Part shown: in pieces, positions 30,107-38,506 of the stretch
How the letters are laid out: every line of letters starts with the position of its first letter
Position numbering within the stretch: position 1 is the stretch's first letter
NCBI RefSeq assembly: GCF_029871205.1
Contig: NZ_SSOJ01000140.1
Location: 62,001-126,000, forward strand
DNA length: 64,000 nt
Direction: 5' to 3'
Origin: Pseudomonas sp. BN417
GTDB taxonomy: Bacteria > Pseudomonadota > Gammaproteobacteria > Pseudomonadales > Pseudomonadaceae
Program-made: the position numbers and the translations under genes
Notes under the pieces: model-generated
The model's database searches: none
Seen by the model: the letters and a program-made list of their open reading frames with translations, nothing else
What the model was told of the DNA's origin: nothing

Positions 30107-30451
30107 ATGAGTATCCCCCGCATCACCCTGTGTCTTGCCCTGCTCTCTTCCCCCATCGCCTTCGCCGCGGAGGTCCTTTCCGAAACCCCTGATACCACCG
30201 TCGGCAAAGCCACCGGCGGCATGACCGGAATGATGCTTGGCGCCCTGGGCGGCCCGGCAGGCGCCGTCGCCGGTGCGGCGGTGGGTTACTTCGGCGGCGG
30301 CTTCGTGCAGGAGTCCACGGGGCTCAGCGAACCCGCCTACCTGGTGAAGACCGAAGATGGCTCGGTGCAGCGCTTCCGCTCTCCCGGCAAGTACTTCAAG
30401 CCCGGCGATCAGGTTGAGGTGCGCGGCATCCGCATCGAAGCCGCGAAGTGA
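30107..30451 (+). CDS. Small exported glycine-zipper protein
   Basis: A 114-residue protein with a signal peptide (cleavage near IAFAAE) and a Gly/Ala-rich hydrophobic segment (residues about 38-66, GGMTGMMLGALGGPAGAV and AGAAVGYFGGGF) spaced like a glycine zipper. A charged C-terminus ends VEVRGIRIEAAK. Such proteins usually sit in or at the outer membrane (SlyB/YmgG-like), but no lipobox Cys is present. A strong GAAGGGA site precedes the ATG. It stands alone, with about 275 bases of promoter and repeat sequence upstream. Function unknown. Confidence 0.75.
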   Translation: MSIPRITLCLALLSSPIAFAAEVLSETPDTTVGKATGGMTGMMLGALGGPAGAVAGAAVGYFGGGFVQESTGLSEPAYLVKTEDGSVQRFRSPGKYFKPGDQVEVRGIRIEAAK

Positions 30452-30496
30452 AGACGCGGCGCCCCTCTCCCGGTCGGACAGGGGCGCCGGCAAGGG

Positions 30497-32047
30497 CTAC
30501 TTGTTCAACGCCTCTTCCGCCGCGGCGATCTCCGCCTGGCGCTTGGCGATCATGTCGCCGATGGGCGGGCCCTGGAAGCGCCGCGCCTCGAAGGCGAACC
30601 AGATGATCCCGGTGAGGATCAGGAAGCCGATGGTGATGTACAGCGCCCAGTCGTTGGGCGGCTGGATGCCGATGACGAAGATCAGCACCATCGAGATCAG
30701 CGAGAGGATCGCCACCAGCGAGTAAAGCCCGCGCCCCAGGTTCCAGGGCCCCATGCGTGGCCACTTGGCGCTGCCGAAGGTGAAGAACCCGAGCATGATG
30801 GGGATGATGAACGAGAAGAACAGGAAGATGACGGTGCAGGACACCACGATGGTGTAGACCGGCGTCTCGCCGATGGACACCAGGGACGAACCCCAGACGA
30901 ACAGCACCGCCAGGGTGGCGCCGGTCCAGATGGCCGCCACCGGGGTACGGTAAGCGCGCGATACCGAGGCCAGGGCCTTGGACGCCGGCAGGCCGCCGTC
31001 ACGGGCGAAGGCGAAGATCATTCGCGATAGCGAGGTCACCGTGGCCAGCCCGCAGAGGACCTGCGAGATGAAGATGGCCAGGTAGAGCGACTCCTTCACC
31101 ACCGAATTCACTTGAGTGTCCATGGCCCAGAAGAACACGTTCCAACCCTGGGCCGCCGCCTCTTCCATGCTCGGCAGCATCAGCACGAAAGCGCTGAGCA
31201 TCAGCCAGCCGAACAGCAGCGACCAGACCACCGACATCACCATGCCGCGCGGCACCGAATGGGCCGCCTGCACGGTTTCCTCCGAGGTGTGGGCCGAGGC
31301 GTCGTAGCCGGTGATGGTGTAGATCGGCAGCAGCAGGCCGAGCAGGAAGATCCAGGTGCCGGACACTTCTGGCCAGACATTGCCGCCTGCCGCGCCGGAG
31401 AAGTTGCCGAAGGTCCAGAGACGGGAGAACTCGTAGCTGGGCGCGGCGGCCAGGCAGACGATGGTCAGGGCGATGGCCGTGGCGAAGATCAGGTAGCCGG
31501 AGAAGTCGGTGAGCTTGGCCGTCAGCCCGATGCCGAAGTGGTTACAGAGCGCCTGCCCGCCGGTAAGGATGGCGAGGAAGACGACCCGCGTGGTGGTGGT
31601 GTCTTCCATGCCCAGCATCGGCCCGAACGCGCCGAAGAAGAAGTAGTAGGTGCCGACGTTGATCGCCCCCAGCACCGTCACCAGCCCCAGCAGGTTGAAC
31701 CAGGCGGTGAGCCAGCCGGTGAAGCGGTTGCCGAGGATCGAGCCCCAGTGGTACAGCCCGCCAGCGGTGGGATAGGCCGATGCGATCTGCGCCATGGCCA
31801 CGGCGAAGACCCCGGAAATCATGCAGCCCAGCGGCCAGCCGATGCCGATGGCGGCGCCGCCGGCGCCGGAGATGCCCTGGGCCAGCGAGTTGATGCCGCC
31901 GGACAGGATGCAGATGATGGAAAAGGAGATCGCGAAATTGGAGAAGAGGCCCATTCGTCGCGCCAGCTCCTGGGCGTAGCCCATGCTGTGCAGCAGCTTG
32001 ACGTCATCTTCCTGATGCGTGGGGCCGTGATGGAATATGGTTTTCAT
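30497..32047 (-). CDS. APC-superfamily amino acid/amine permease
   Basis: A 516-residue inner-membrane transporter with about 12 membrane segments, of the GabP/BAT1-like amino acid:cation symporter group. Landmarks: ARRMGLFSNFAISFSIICILSGGI at TM1, AYPTAGGLYHWGSILG at TM3, GYDASAHTSEETVQAA at the TM6 region and SLSRMIFAFARDGGLP. The start at 32047 is chosen because it begins the conserved N-terminus. It is next to a gamma-glutamyl-amine synthetase gene in the same direction, which suggests uptake of a polyamine, GABA or another primary amine. Confidence 0.85.
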   Translation of the reverse strand: MKTIFHHGPTHQEDDVKLLHSMGYAQELARRMGLFSNFAISFSIICILSGGINSLAQGISGAGGAAIGIGWPLGCMISGVFAVAMAQIASAYPTAGGLYHWGSILGNRFTGWLTAWFNLLGLVTVLGAINVGTYYFFFGAFGPMLGMEDTTTTRVVFLAILTGGQALCNHFGIGLTAKLTDFSGYLIFATAIALTIVCLAAAPSYEFSRLWTFGNFSGAAGGNVWPEVSGTWIFLLGLLLPIYTITGYDASAHTSEETVQAAHSVPRGMVMSVVWSLLFGWLMLSAFVLMLPSMEEAAAQGWNVFFWAMDTQVNSVVKESLYLAIFISQVLCGLATVTSLSRMIFAFARDGGLPASKALASVSRAYRTPVAAIWTGATLAVLFVWGSSLVSIGETPVYTIVVSCTVIFLFFSFIIPIMLGFFTFGSAKWPRMGPWNLGRGLYSLVAILSLISMVLIFVIGIQPPNDWALYITIGFLILTGIIWFAFEARRFQGPPIGDMIAKRQAEIAAAEEALNK

Positions 32048-32209
32048 CGTGGGTGCCCTTTGTTGGGAATGGCGATGGATTGCTCCATGCGGCGGTTCGG
32101 GCACCTTCCCCGCCTGCGCTGAGACAGCCTGTCGTACTGCTCCCATCCCCGTTACAAACCGACCAGCGAACGTGCCCGAACTCGCCGCTGGGCGGACCGC
32201 AAAGAATCC

Positions 32210-33583
32210 TCAATAACGCTCGAATCCGCGCTGCAACTCCCAGTCGGTGATACGCCGATCGTACTCCTTCTGCTCCCACTCGGCGGTGTGCACGTAGTGG
32301 TCGACCACCTCGTCGCCCAGGGCCTTGCGCAACATGGCCGAGCCCTTGAGGGCGGCGGTGGCGTCGCGCAGGGTCTTGTCGACTTCCGGGAGCTGGTCGT
32401 TCAGGTAGGCGTCCCCCTCGAAGGGCGCCGCCAGTTCGAGCTTTTCATCGATGCCCGCCAGGCCCGCGGCGATCAGCGCGGCGTAGGCGAGATAGGGATT
32501 GAGGTCGGCGCCGCCGATACGGCACTCGATGCGCACCGACTTGCTGCCCTCGGCGCAGAGGCGGAAGCCCGCGGTGCGGTTGTCACGACTCCACACCGCG
32601 CGGGTCGGGGCGAAGGTGCCGGCCTGGAAGCGCTTGTAGGAGTTGATGTAGGGCGCGAGGAAATAGGTGATCTCGTTGGCGTACTTGAGCTGCCCGGCCA
32701 CCCAGCCGCGCATGAGTCTGGACATGCCGTACTCGTCCTTCGGGTCGAAGAACAGCGCCTTCTTGCCTTTCTTGTCCCAGAGCGAGCTGTGGATGTGGCC
32801 GCTTGAGCCGGCCAGGTCGTAGCGCCACTTGGCCATGAAGGTGATGGACTTGCCCTGCTGGTGGGCGATCTCCTTGCAGGCGTGTTTGATGATGGAATGA
32901 CGGTCAGCCATGGTCAGGGCGTCGGCGTAGCGGACATTGATCTCCTCCTGCCCCGGCCCCCACTCGCCCTTGGAGTTCTCCACCGGCACGCCGCAGGCCT
33001 GCAGGTGCTTGCGGATGGCGCGCAACACCGGTTCCTCGCGGGTGGTCTGGAGGATGTTGTAGTCCTCGATGTAGTGCCCCGCGGTCTTCGGATGACTGTA
33101 GTTGCGCTTGTGGATGGCCTCGTAGCTTTCGTCGAAGAGGTAGAACTCCAGCTCCGAGGCGAACATCCCCAGGTAGCCACGTTCGGCCAGCCGCGCCACC
33201 TGCTTCTTGAGGATCGCCCGCGGGCTGTGGGGCAGGTCTTCGCGGTGGTGGTGGTCGAGCACATCGCAGAGCACCAGGGCCGTGCATTCCAGCCAGGGCA
33301 CCCGGCGCAGGGTGCTCATGTCCGGCTTCAGGACGAAGTCGCCGTAGCCCTTGTTCCAGCTGGCGGCGGCATAGCCCGGCACCGGCTCCATGTCGATGTC
33401 GTCGGCCAGCAGGTAGTTGCAGCAATGGGTTTCCTCATGGCCGCTGTCGATGAAAAACTCGGCCTGGAAGCGCTTGCCCACCAATCGCCCCTGCATATCC
33501 ACCATGCAGGCCAGCACCGTATCGATCTCGCCGCTGGCAACGGCTTTCTTGAGTTCGTCGAAGCTGAGGATGGGTTCGCTCAT
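32210..33583 (-). CDS. Glutamine-synthetase-like gamma-glutamyl-amine ligase (PuuA/IpuC-type)
   Basis: A 457-residue GS-superfamily enzyme that joins glutamate to an amine using ATP. Features of the PuuA/SpuI/IpuC group are an N-terminal beta-grasp (LACMVDMQGRLVGKRF), EFYLF with metal Glu, GPGQEEINVRYADAL, GSSGHIHSSLWD and NRTAGFRLCAEGSKSVRIECRIGGADLNPYL. The adenylylation-Tyr region typical of GlnA is absent. Start at 33583 (MSEPILSFDELK). Likely partner of the permease just downstream in amine catabolism; the exact amine is unknown. Confidence 0.88.
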   Translation of the reverse strand: MSEPILSFDELKKAVASGEIDTVLACMVDMQGRLVGKRFQAEFFIDSGHEETHCCNYLLADDIDMEPVPGYAAASWNKGYGDFVLKPDMSTLRRVPWLECTALVLCDVLDHHHREDLPHSPRAILKKQVARLAERGYLGMFASELEFYLFDESYEAIHKRNYSHPKTAGHYIEDYNILQTTREEPVLRAIRKHLQACGVPVENSKGEWGPGQEEINVRYADALTMADRHSIIKHACKEIAHQQGKSITFMAKWRYDLAGSSGHIHSSLWDKKGKKALFFDPKDEYGMSRLMRGWVAGQLKYANEITYFLAPYINSYKRFQAGTFAPTRAVWSRDNRTAGFRLCAEGSKSVRIECRIGGADLNPYLAYAALIAAGLAGIDEKLELAAPFEGDAYLNDQLPEVDKTLRDATAALKGSAMLRKALGDEVVDHYVHTAEWEQKEYDRRITDWELQRGFERY

Positions 33584-33716
33584 CGGGCTGTCCTTCCGGT
33601 CCAGGGACTGCCGAAAGCTTAGCCCAGCAATGGAAACTGCAAGTTTTCGCTGCACCAGGGCGGTGCGAACGGCGCAGTTCGGGGAATTTATGGCGATTGG
33701 CCACATCTGCTGCGCT

Positions 33717-33782
33717 TGTAGGAGCGAGCTCGCTCGCGAACAGCCCCGAGCACAGACTTTCGCGAGCAAGCTCGCTCCTACG
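33717..33782. repeat. TGTAGGAGCGAGCTCGCTCGCG-type REP element
   Basis: TAGGAGCGAGCTCGCTCGCGA and TCGCGAGCAAGCTCGCTCCTA face each other around a short spacer: the classic fluorescent-pseudomonad REP pair. A diverged second copy is at 52875-52952. Confidence 0.85.
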
Positions 33783-33820
33783 CAAGGCGCCGACTTGCTC
33801 CTTGCAGTTGGTTGGAATCT

Positions 33821-33838
33821 CCCCGGATTTCATCCGGG
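33821..33838 (-). terminator. Hairpin downstream of the DUF899 gene
   Basis: CCCCGGAT-TTC-ATCCGGG, 13 bases after the stop. It belongs to the same AGCCCGGAT-type repeat seen at 29853; no strong T-run. Confidence 0.5.
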
Positions 33839-33850
33839 CTACTGACTGCC

Positions 33851-34588
33851 CTACTCGTGGCAGCAACTCGCAGTCTTCCCGGGCTCATCCTCGTAGCGGT
33901 CGTGGTGGCGCATCCAGTCCATGATTTCCTGCTCGTCGCGCCCCTTGGGCAGCAGGTCGAGGAAGTTGTAGGCGCCCACCAGCAGGTCCAGGCCACGGGC
34001 ATAGGTGGAATAGGTGTGGAAAATCTCCCCGGCCTGGTTGCGGTAGAACACGCTGAGTCCGGGCATGTCCTCGCCCGGGTCGTTGCTGGTGCCGTAGTTG
34101 TAGCGGGCGGTGCCGGCGGCGATGTCCTCGGGGCGGGCGGCTACGCCGAAGTCCTGGTTGAAGCTGCTGCCGTGGGACGACACCCACTTGAAGTTCCAGC
34201 CCATGCGCTTGCGGAAGGCCTGGAACTCCTGGACAGGAGCCCGCGATACGCAGAGCAGGGTCACGTCGTGGTGCTTGAGGTGCTGGTTGGCACCGTCGAT
34301 ATGGTCGGCGAGGAAGGAGCAGCCCGGGCAACCCTCCTCCCAGCCGGGGCCGAACATGAAGTGGTAGATGACCAGGGTGCTGCGGCCATCGAACAGGTCG
34401 GCCAGGCTCTCGTGCCCGTCCGGCCCCTCGAAGGTATAGGGCGTGTCGATGCGGACCCAGGGCAGCGCGCGGCGTTCGGCGCTGAGCCGGTCACGCTCGC
34501 GGGTGAAGGCCTTCTCCTTGCGCAGCAGCGCCTCGCGGGCCTGCAGCCACTCCTCGCGGGATACCACCGGGTGATTGTCGATGATCAT
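33851..34588 (-). CDS. DUF899 thioredoxin-fold protein
   Basis: A 245-residue protein of the DUF899 family, which has a thioredoxin-like fold. Segments: LVIYHFMFGPGWEEGCPGCSFLADHIDGANQHL (CPGC, about residues 91-94, a possible redox motif), NQDFGVAARPEDIAAGTARYNYG, DMPGLSVFYRNQAGEIFHTYSTYARG and the Cys-Cys-His ending. The ATG at 34588 follows AGGAGAAACCCC. Its role is not established and no functional link to the flanking amine and anthranilate genes is obvious. Confidence 0.8.
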   Translation of the reverse strand: MIIDNHPVVSREEWLQAREALLRKEKAFTRERDRLSAERRALPWVRIDTPYTFEGPDGHESLADLFDGRSTLVIYHFMFGPGWEEGCPGCSFLADHIDGANQHLKHHDVTLLCVSRAPVQEFQAFRKRMGWNFKWVSSHGSSFNQDFGVAARPEDIAAGTARYNYGTSNDPGEDMPGLSVFYRNQAGEIFHTYSTYARGLDLLVGAYNFLDLLPKGRDEQEIMDWMRHHDRYEDEPGKTASCCHE

Positions 34589-34763
34589 GGGGTTTCTCCT
34601 GTTGGCGGATACGCTCATCTCCTAGTCGAGCGACCTCGCGAGGGATCGACAATTCCTTCGATCGATTAGCACTAATCCCCCCGTGTCCTGAAACCTCTGT
34701 TTCTATGCCAGCTGCAAGCCGTGCGTCCCCAGCCGATTTGCAGGCGTTGCAGGGATGTACGGC

Positions 34764-34806
34764 TGGGGCAGCTGCGCTGCCCTTGGCGAATGAATTCCCC
34801 CCCACA
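34764..34806. repeat. GTGGGGGCGA-type REP half-element
   Basis: Only GGGGCAGCTGCGCTGCCC and the right arm GCGAATGAATTCCCCCCCAC are present. One base of the arm is mutated (CCCC for CGCC). Confidence 0.75.
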
Positions 34807-34849
34807 GGAGAACCGCCGACCCATCCACAGGCCGGCCCATCGGAGCCAA

Positions 34850-35863
34850 TCAGACCGATCGCCCGCGCCGCGCCTCAAGCCGCTGGATGGTCATGCTCGG
34901 CGTTTCGTCGAAGAGCTTGCGGTACTCGCTGGCGAAACGGCCGAGGTGGTTGAAGCCCCAGGCCATGGCGATCACCGAGATATTGCGCGCGCAGCGGTCT
35001 TCCAGGAGTTCCTGGCGCACGGCGGTCAGGCGGTGCTTCTTCAGGTAGGCCATGGGCGACTGGCCGAAGTAGCGCTTGAAGCCCTCGAACAGCTTGAAGC
35101 GTGAGATCCCGGCGGCACGCTCGATGTCCTCCAGGCAGATTTCCTCGCGAGCATGGGCATGGATGAACTCGCGGGCCCGCACCAGGTAATGGGGCAGCTT
35201 GATCTCCAGGCGCTCGCGCAGTTCCTCCGAGTAGTTGTTCGGCTGGGCGAGGATCAGCCCCTTGATCAGCGCGCTTTCCAGGTCCCGGGTGAAGTACAGC
35301 TGGCCGTAGAGGTCGCGGCTGCGCTCCATTTCGTCGACCAGATGCCGGGCCATGCGCCACCAGGAGGCGGAGGCGCCTTCCACCGCATCCATCTCCGGCT
35401 GGAAGCACAGCGGAGCGTCCACCGTGCGCTGCAACAGGTCCTCCAGGGTCTTCTGCATGGCCGCACGGGGGATGGCTACCTGCAGCTTGTGGCAGTCGCC
35501 GGCGATGGTCAGCTCCTGGTGCTCGTGGGGCGAGACGATCAGCCCCCAGTCACGATCCGAACGCAGCAGGCGCCCGGCCTTGGCCAGCTCCTGCTCGCCG
35601 GAGAGCGGCAGGCTGAGGCTGTAGCAGTTGAGGTTCATCTCGTCACCGACGCCTATGGTTACGTCGGTGCCGTACTCGACCTGGCCCAGGGTCGTGGACA
35701 TGGACGGCAGTACATTGCCGCTGTGATGGAACTGGATGCGCTCGGGCCTGGGCACCTTGAGCAGGTGAGGCCCGCAGATGTTGGACATCCAGGAACGGGC
35801 CCCGACCAGGTCATAGCGATCGGCGGAAATATCTCGAAAATGAGGATGGTTCTTCGTACTCAT
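34850..35863 (-). CDS. antR: AraC/XylS-family activator of anthranilate degradation
   Basis: A 337-residue AraC-family regulator of the XylS/BenR/AntR group. The N-terminal effector domain (SYGVGDEMN-like region, VSPHEHQELTIAGDCHKLQVAIPRAAM) is followed by the double HTH: EEICLEDIERAAGISRFKLFEGFKRYFGQSPMAYLKKHRL and ISVIAMAWGFNHLGRFASEYRKLFDETPS. It is divergent from antA across a 741-base region containing GGATAG half-sites. Start 35863 (MSTKNHPHF) is the first Met with family-like sequence after it; the ribosome-binding site is poor, so the start is uncertain. In PAO1 antR is next to antABC as here. Confidence 0.82.
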   Translation of the reverse strand: MSTKNHPHFRDISADRYDLVGARSWMSNICGPHLLKVPRPERIQFHHSGNVLPSMSTTLGQVEYGTDVTIGVGDEMNLNCYSLSLPLSGEQELAKAGRLLRSDRDWGLIVSPHEHQELTIAGDCHKLQVAIPRAAMQKTLEDLLQRTVDAPLCFQPEMDAVEGASASWWRMARHLVDEMERSRDLYGQLYFTRDLESALIKGLILAQPNNYSEELRERLEIKLPHYLVRAREFIHAHAREEICLEDIERAAGISRFKLFEGFKRYFGQSPMAYLKKHRLTAVRQELLEDRCARNISVIAMAWGFNHLGRFASEYRKLFDETPSMTIQRLEARRGRSV

Positions 35864-36224
35864 CACGCGGCACCCAACACGGCAATTGGACATGCGCGCT
35901 CTGCGGCGCGTTGACTTGAAGTAGGCAACGTCCATGCCACGCCGTGGCGATCCATTGCGAATCTGAAAATGAGGATAGCATTGGCCGACATTTCGGACAG
36001 CACTCTTCCTCGGCACCCCGAACGAGTCACTCCAAAGAAGGGTTCGGATCGTCCAGAAACCTCGTCCCAGGGCCCTGCCGCCACGCCCTGGGGCAAGGAC
36101 CGCAGCCATTCGGTGCGTCAACCACCACGTGCGCCCGGCGCAACCCGGCGCGCGCCAGAGGCCCGGCGAAAAGCCCCGGTGTTACCCGGTTTGGGAAGCG
36201 CGCGCAGGCCAAGGGTTACCCGCG

Positions 36225-36540
36225 CAGAAGCAGTGGATAGCCATCGTCAACTTTTCGGATAGCGCGCAGGGGACGAATCGGCTAGCCACCAGTAGATTCC
36301 GGCTCAGAGCGTTACCTCGGCGCTACCGAGGCGGCCTGGCCGTTACCTTTGCGCCCCAAGCGCACCCCCCCGATGGTGGATTCAAGACCCGTCGCCACAC
36401 CTGCCGCCATCAGCTTCATGGGCCAAAGCTATCCACTTTTTGCGCCCCGCCAGAACCCGTGAAAACCCTGCCCTCCAAGACTTCCGGGCTCGAGTCGAGG
36501 CGCAAAATTTATGGCGCGGCTTTGCCAACTAAGCGGATAG
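36225..36540 (+). promoter_or_regulatory. XylS/AntR-like half-sites in the antR-antA intergenic region
   Basis: GGATAG recurs at 36235, 36257 and 36535 on the plus strand, and as CTATCC at 36429. Context is alike: TCAAC-TTTTC-GGATAG and CCAAC-TAAGC-GGATAG. On the minus strand, CGCA-N6-GGATA matches the XylS half-site form TGCA-N6-GGNTA. No gene lies in 35864-36604; reading frames there are compositionally unlike the neighbours. Confidence 0.45.
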
Positions 36541-36604
36541 ACCGGATCCGCCCCGGCTCCTTCTAATGGCCCCACTGTTTCGCCTGATGTGGAAGGTGCC
36601 CACC

Positions 36605-37999
36605 ATGAATACTTCGAATAAAAACATTGCCCAGTGGAGAGAGTACGTCAGCGGCTGCCTGGACTTCCGTCCGGAAGAAGGCGTGTACCGCATCGCCCGG
36701 GACATGTTCACCGAGCCGGAGCTGTTCGACCTGGAGATGGAACTGATCTTCGAGAAGAACTGGATCTACGCCTGCCACGAGAGCGAGATCCCCAACAAGC
36801 ACGACTTCATGACCATGCGCGCCGGCCGCCAGCCGATGATCATCACCCGCGACGGCAACGGCGAACTGCACGCCCTGATCAACGCCTGCCAGCACCGCGG
36901 CGCCACCCTCACCCGCGTCGGCAAGGGCAACCAGTCCACCTTCACCTGCCCCTTCCATGCCTGGTGCTACAAGAGCGACGGCCGCCTGGTGAAGGTCAAG
37001 GCCCCGGGCGAATACCCGGAAGGCTTCGACAAGGCCACCCGTGGCCTGAAGAAGGCGCGCATCGAAAGCTACAGGGGCTTCGTCTTCATCAGCCTGGACG
37101 TCAACGGAATCGATTCCCTGGAAGACTTCCTCGGCGATGCCAAGGTGTTCTTCGACATGATGGTGGCCCAGTCGCCCACCGGCGAACTGGAAGTGCTGCC
37201 GGGCAAGTCCACCTACACCTTCGACGGCAACTGGAAGCTGCAGAACGAGAACGGCCTGGACGGCTATCACGTCAGCACCGTGCACTACAACTACGTGGCC
37301 ACCGTGCAGCACCGCCAGCAGGTCAACGCCCAGAACGGCGGCGCCAGCGACACCCTGGACTACAGCAAGCTGGGTGCCGGCGACAGCGAGACCGATGACG
37401 GCTGGTTCTCCTTCAACAACGGCCACAGCGTGCTGTTCAGCGACATGCCCAACCCCACCGTGCGCCCCGGCTACGCCACCGTGATGCCGCGCCTGGTGGA
37501 GGAATTCGGCCAGGCCAAGGCCGAGTGGATGATGCACCGCCTGCGCAACCTGAACATCTACCCCAGCCTGTTCTTCATGGACCAGATCAGCTCCCAGCTG
37601 CGCATCGTGCGCCCGGTGGCCTGGAACAAGACCGAGATCATCAGCCAGTGCATCGGCGTGAAGGGCGAGTCCGACGCCGACCGCGAGAGCCGCATCCGTC
37701 AGTTCGAGGACTTCTTCAACGTCTCCGGCATGGGCACCCCCGACGACCTGGTGGAGTTCCGCGAACAGCAGCGCGGCTTCCAGGGCCGCCTGGAGCGCTG
37801 GAGCGACATCTCCCGCGGCTACGGCAAGTGGGTCACCGACGTCACCCCGAACAGCCAGACCCTGGGCATCGCCCCGGCGATGACCGGCACCGAATTCACC
37901 CATGAAGGCCTGTACGTGAACCAGCACGCCAACTGGCAGCGGTTCCTGCTCCAGGGCCTGGACCGCAAAGCCCTGAAACTGCAGGAGGTGCAGGCATGA
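36605..37999 (+). CDS. antA: Anthranilate 1,2-dioxygenase, large (Rieske oxygenase) subunit
   Basis: A 464-residue terminal oxygenase alpha subunit. Rieske [2Fe-2S] ligands are C95, H97, C115 and H118 (CQHRG, then CPFHAW). The mononuclear iron site is NENGLDGYHVSTVH with D219, H222 and H227. The start ...GVYRIARDMFTEPELFDLEME and the CPFHAWCYKSDGR wording follow AntA rather than BenA. With AntC it converts anthranilate to catechol, releasing CO2 and ammonia, so no diol dehydrogenase is needed. ATG 36605 follows GGAAGG; benA/xylX is the alternative, less likely. Confidence 0.88.
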   Translation: MNTSNKNIAQWREYVSGCLDFRPEEGVYRIARDMFTEPELFDLEMELIFEKNWIYACHESEIPNKHDFMTMRAGRQPMIITRDGNGELHALINACQHRGATLTRVGKGNQSTFTCPFHAWCYKSDGRLVKVKAPGEYPEGFDKATRGLKKARIESYRGFVFISLDVNGIDSLEDFLGDAKVFFDMMVAQSPTGELEVLPGKSTYTFDGNWKLQNENGLDGYHVSTVHYNYVATVQHRQQVNAQNGGASDTLDYSKLGAGDSETDDGWFSFNNGHSVLFSDMPNPTVRPGYATVMPRLVEEFGQAKAEWMMHRLRNLNIYPSLFFMDQISSQLRIVRPVAWNKTEIISQCIGVKGESDADRESRIRQFEDFFNVSGMGTPDDLVEFREQQRGFQGRLERWSDISRGYGKWVTDVTPNSQTLGIAPAMTGTEFTHEGLYVNQHANWQRFLLQGLDRKALKLQEVQA

Positions 38000-38487
38000 A
38001 CCAGCAACTGCAATACCAGATCGAGCAGTACCTCTACCGCAAGTCGGCCCTGTGCGACGCCCAGGACTGGGACGCCTACCTCGACCTGTTCGACGAGCAG
38101 TGCGAATACCACCTGCCGCAGTGGGAATCCGAGCACGTCTACACCACCGACCCGAAGCGCGGCATGTCGCTGATCTACTACAGCAACCGCTCGGGCCTGG
38201 AAGACCGCGTGTTCCGCATCCGCACCGGCAAGGCCGCCTCGACCATTCCGATGCCGCGCACCCTGCATCAGATCAGCAACGTGCGCATCGCCGAGCGCGA
38301 CGATGGCCAGCTGGAGGTGAAGGCCAACTGGCAGACGCTGTACTACCGGCTGGGCCAGAGCGAGCAGTTCTTCGGCCATGCGACCTACCACCTCAAGCCC
38401 GTGGGCGAGAGCTGGAAGATCACCCGCAAGCACATGCTCCTGCTCAACGACACCATCAACTCGGTGCTCGATTTCTACCACCTCTGA
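37996..38487 (+). CDS. antB: Anthranilate 1,2-dioxygenase, small subunit
   Basis: A 163-residue beta subunit with the SnoaL-like cone fold (WDAYLDLFDEQCEYHLPQW, MSLIYYSNRSGLEDRVFRIRTG, NDTINSVLDFYHL). It packs with AntA in the alpha3beta3 oxygenase. Its ATGA overlaps the antA stop by four bases, so translation is coupled. The text is close to AntB as I remember it and less close to BenB. Confidence 0.88.
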   Translation: MNQQLQYQIEQYLYRKSALCDAQDWDAYLDLFDEQCEYHLPQWESEHVYTTDPKRGMSLIYYSNRSGLEDRVFRIRTGKAASTIPMPRTLHQISNVRIAERDDGQLEVKANWQTLYYRLGQSEQFFGHATYHLKPVGESWKITRKHMLLLNDTINSVLDFYHL

Positions 38488-38506
38488 TCCACCGGAAGTA
38501 CGCGCC

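Noticed and set aside
35864-36600. Small genes in the antR-antA gap
   Set aside because: Frames are Arg/Pro-rich, overlap one another on both strands and lack ribosome-binding sites.
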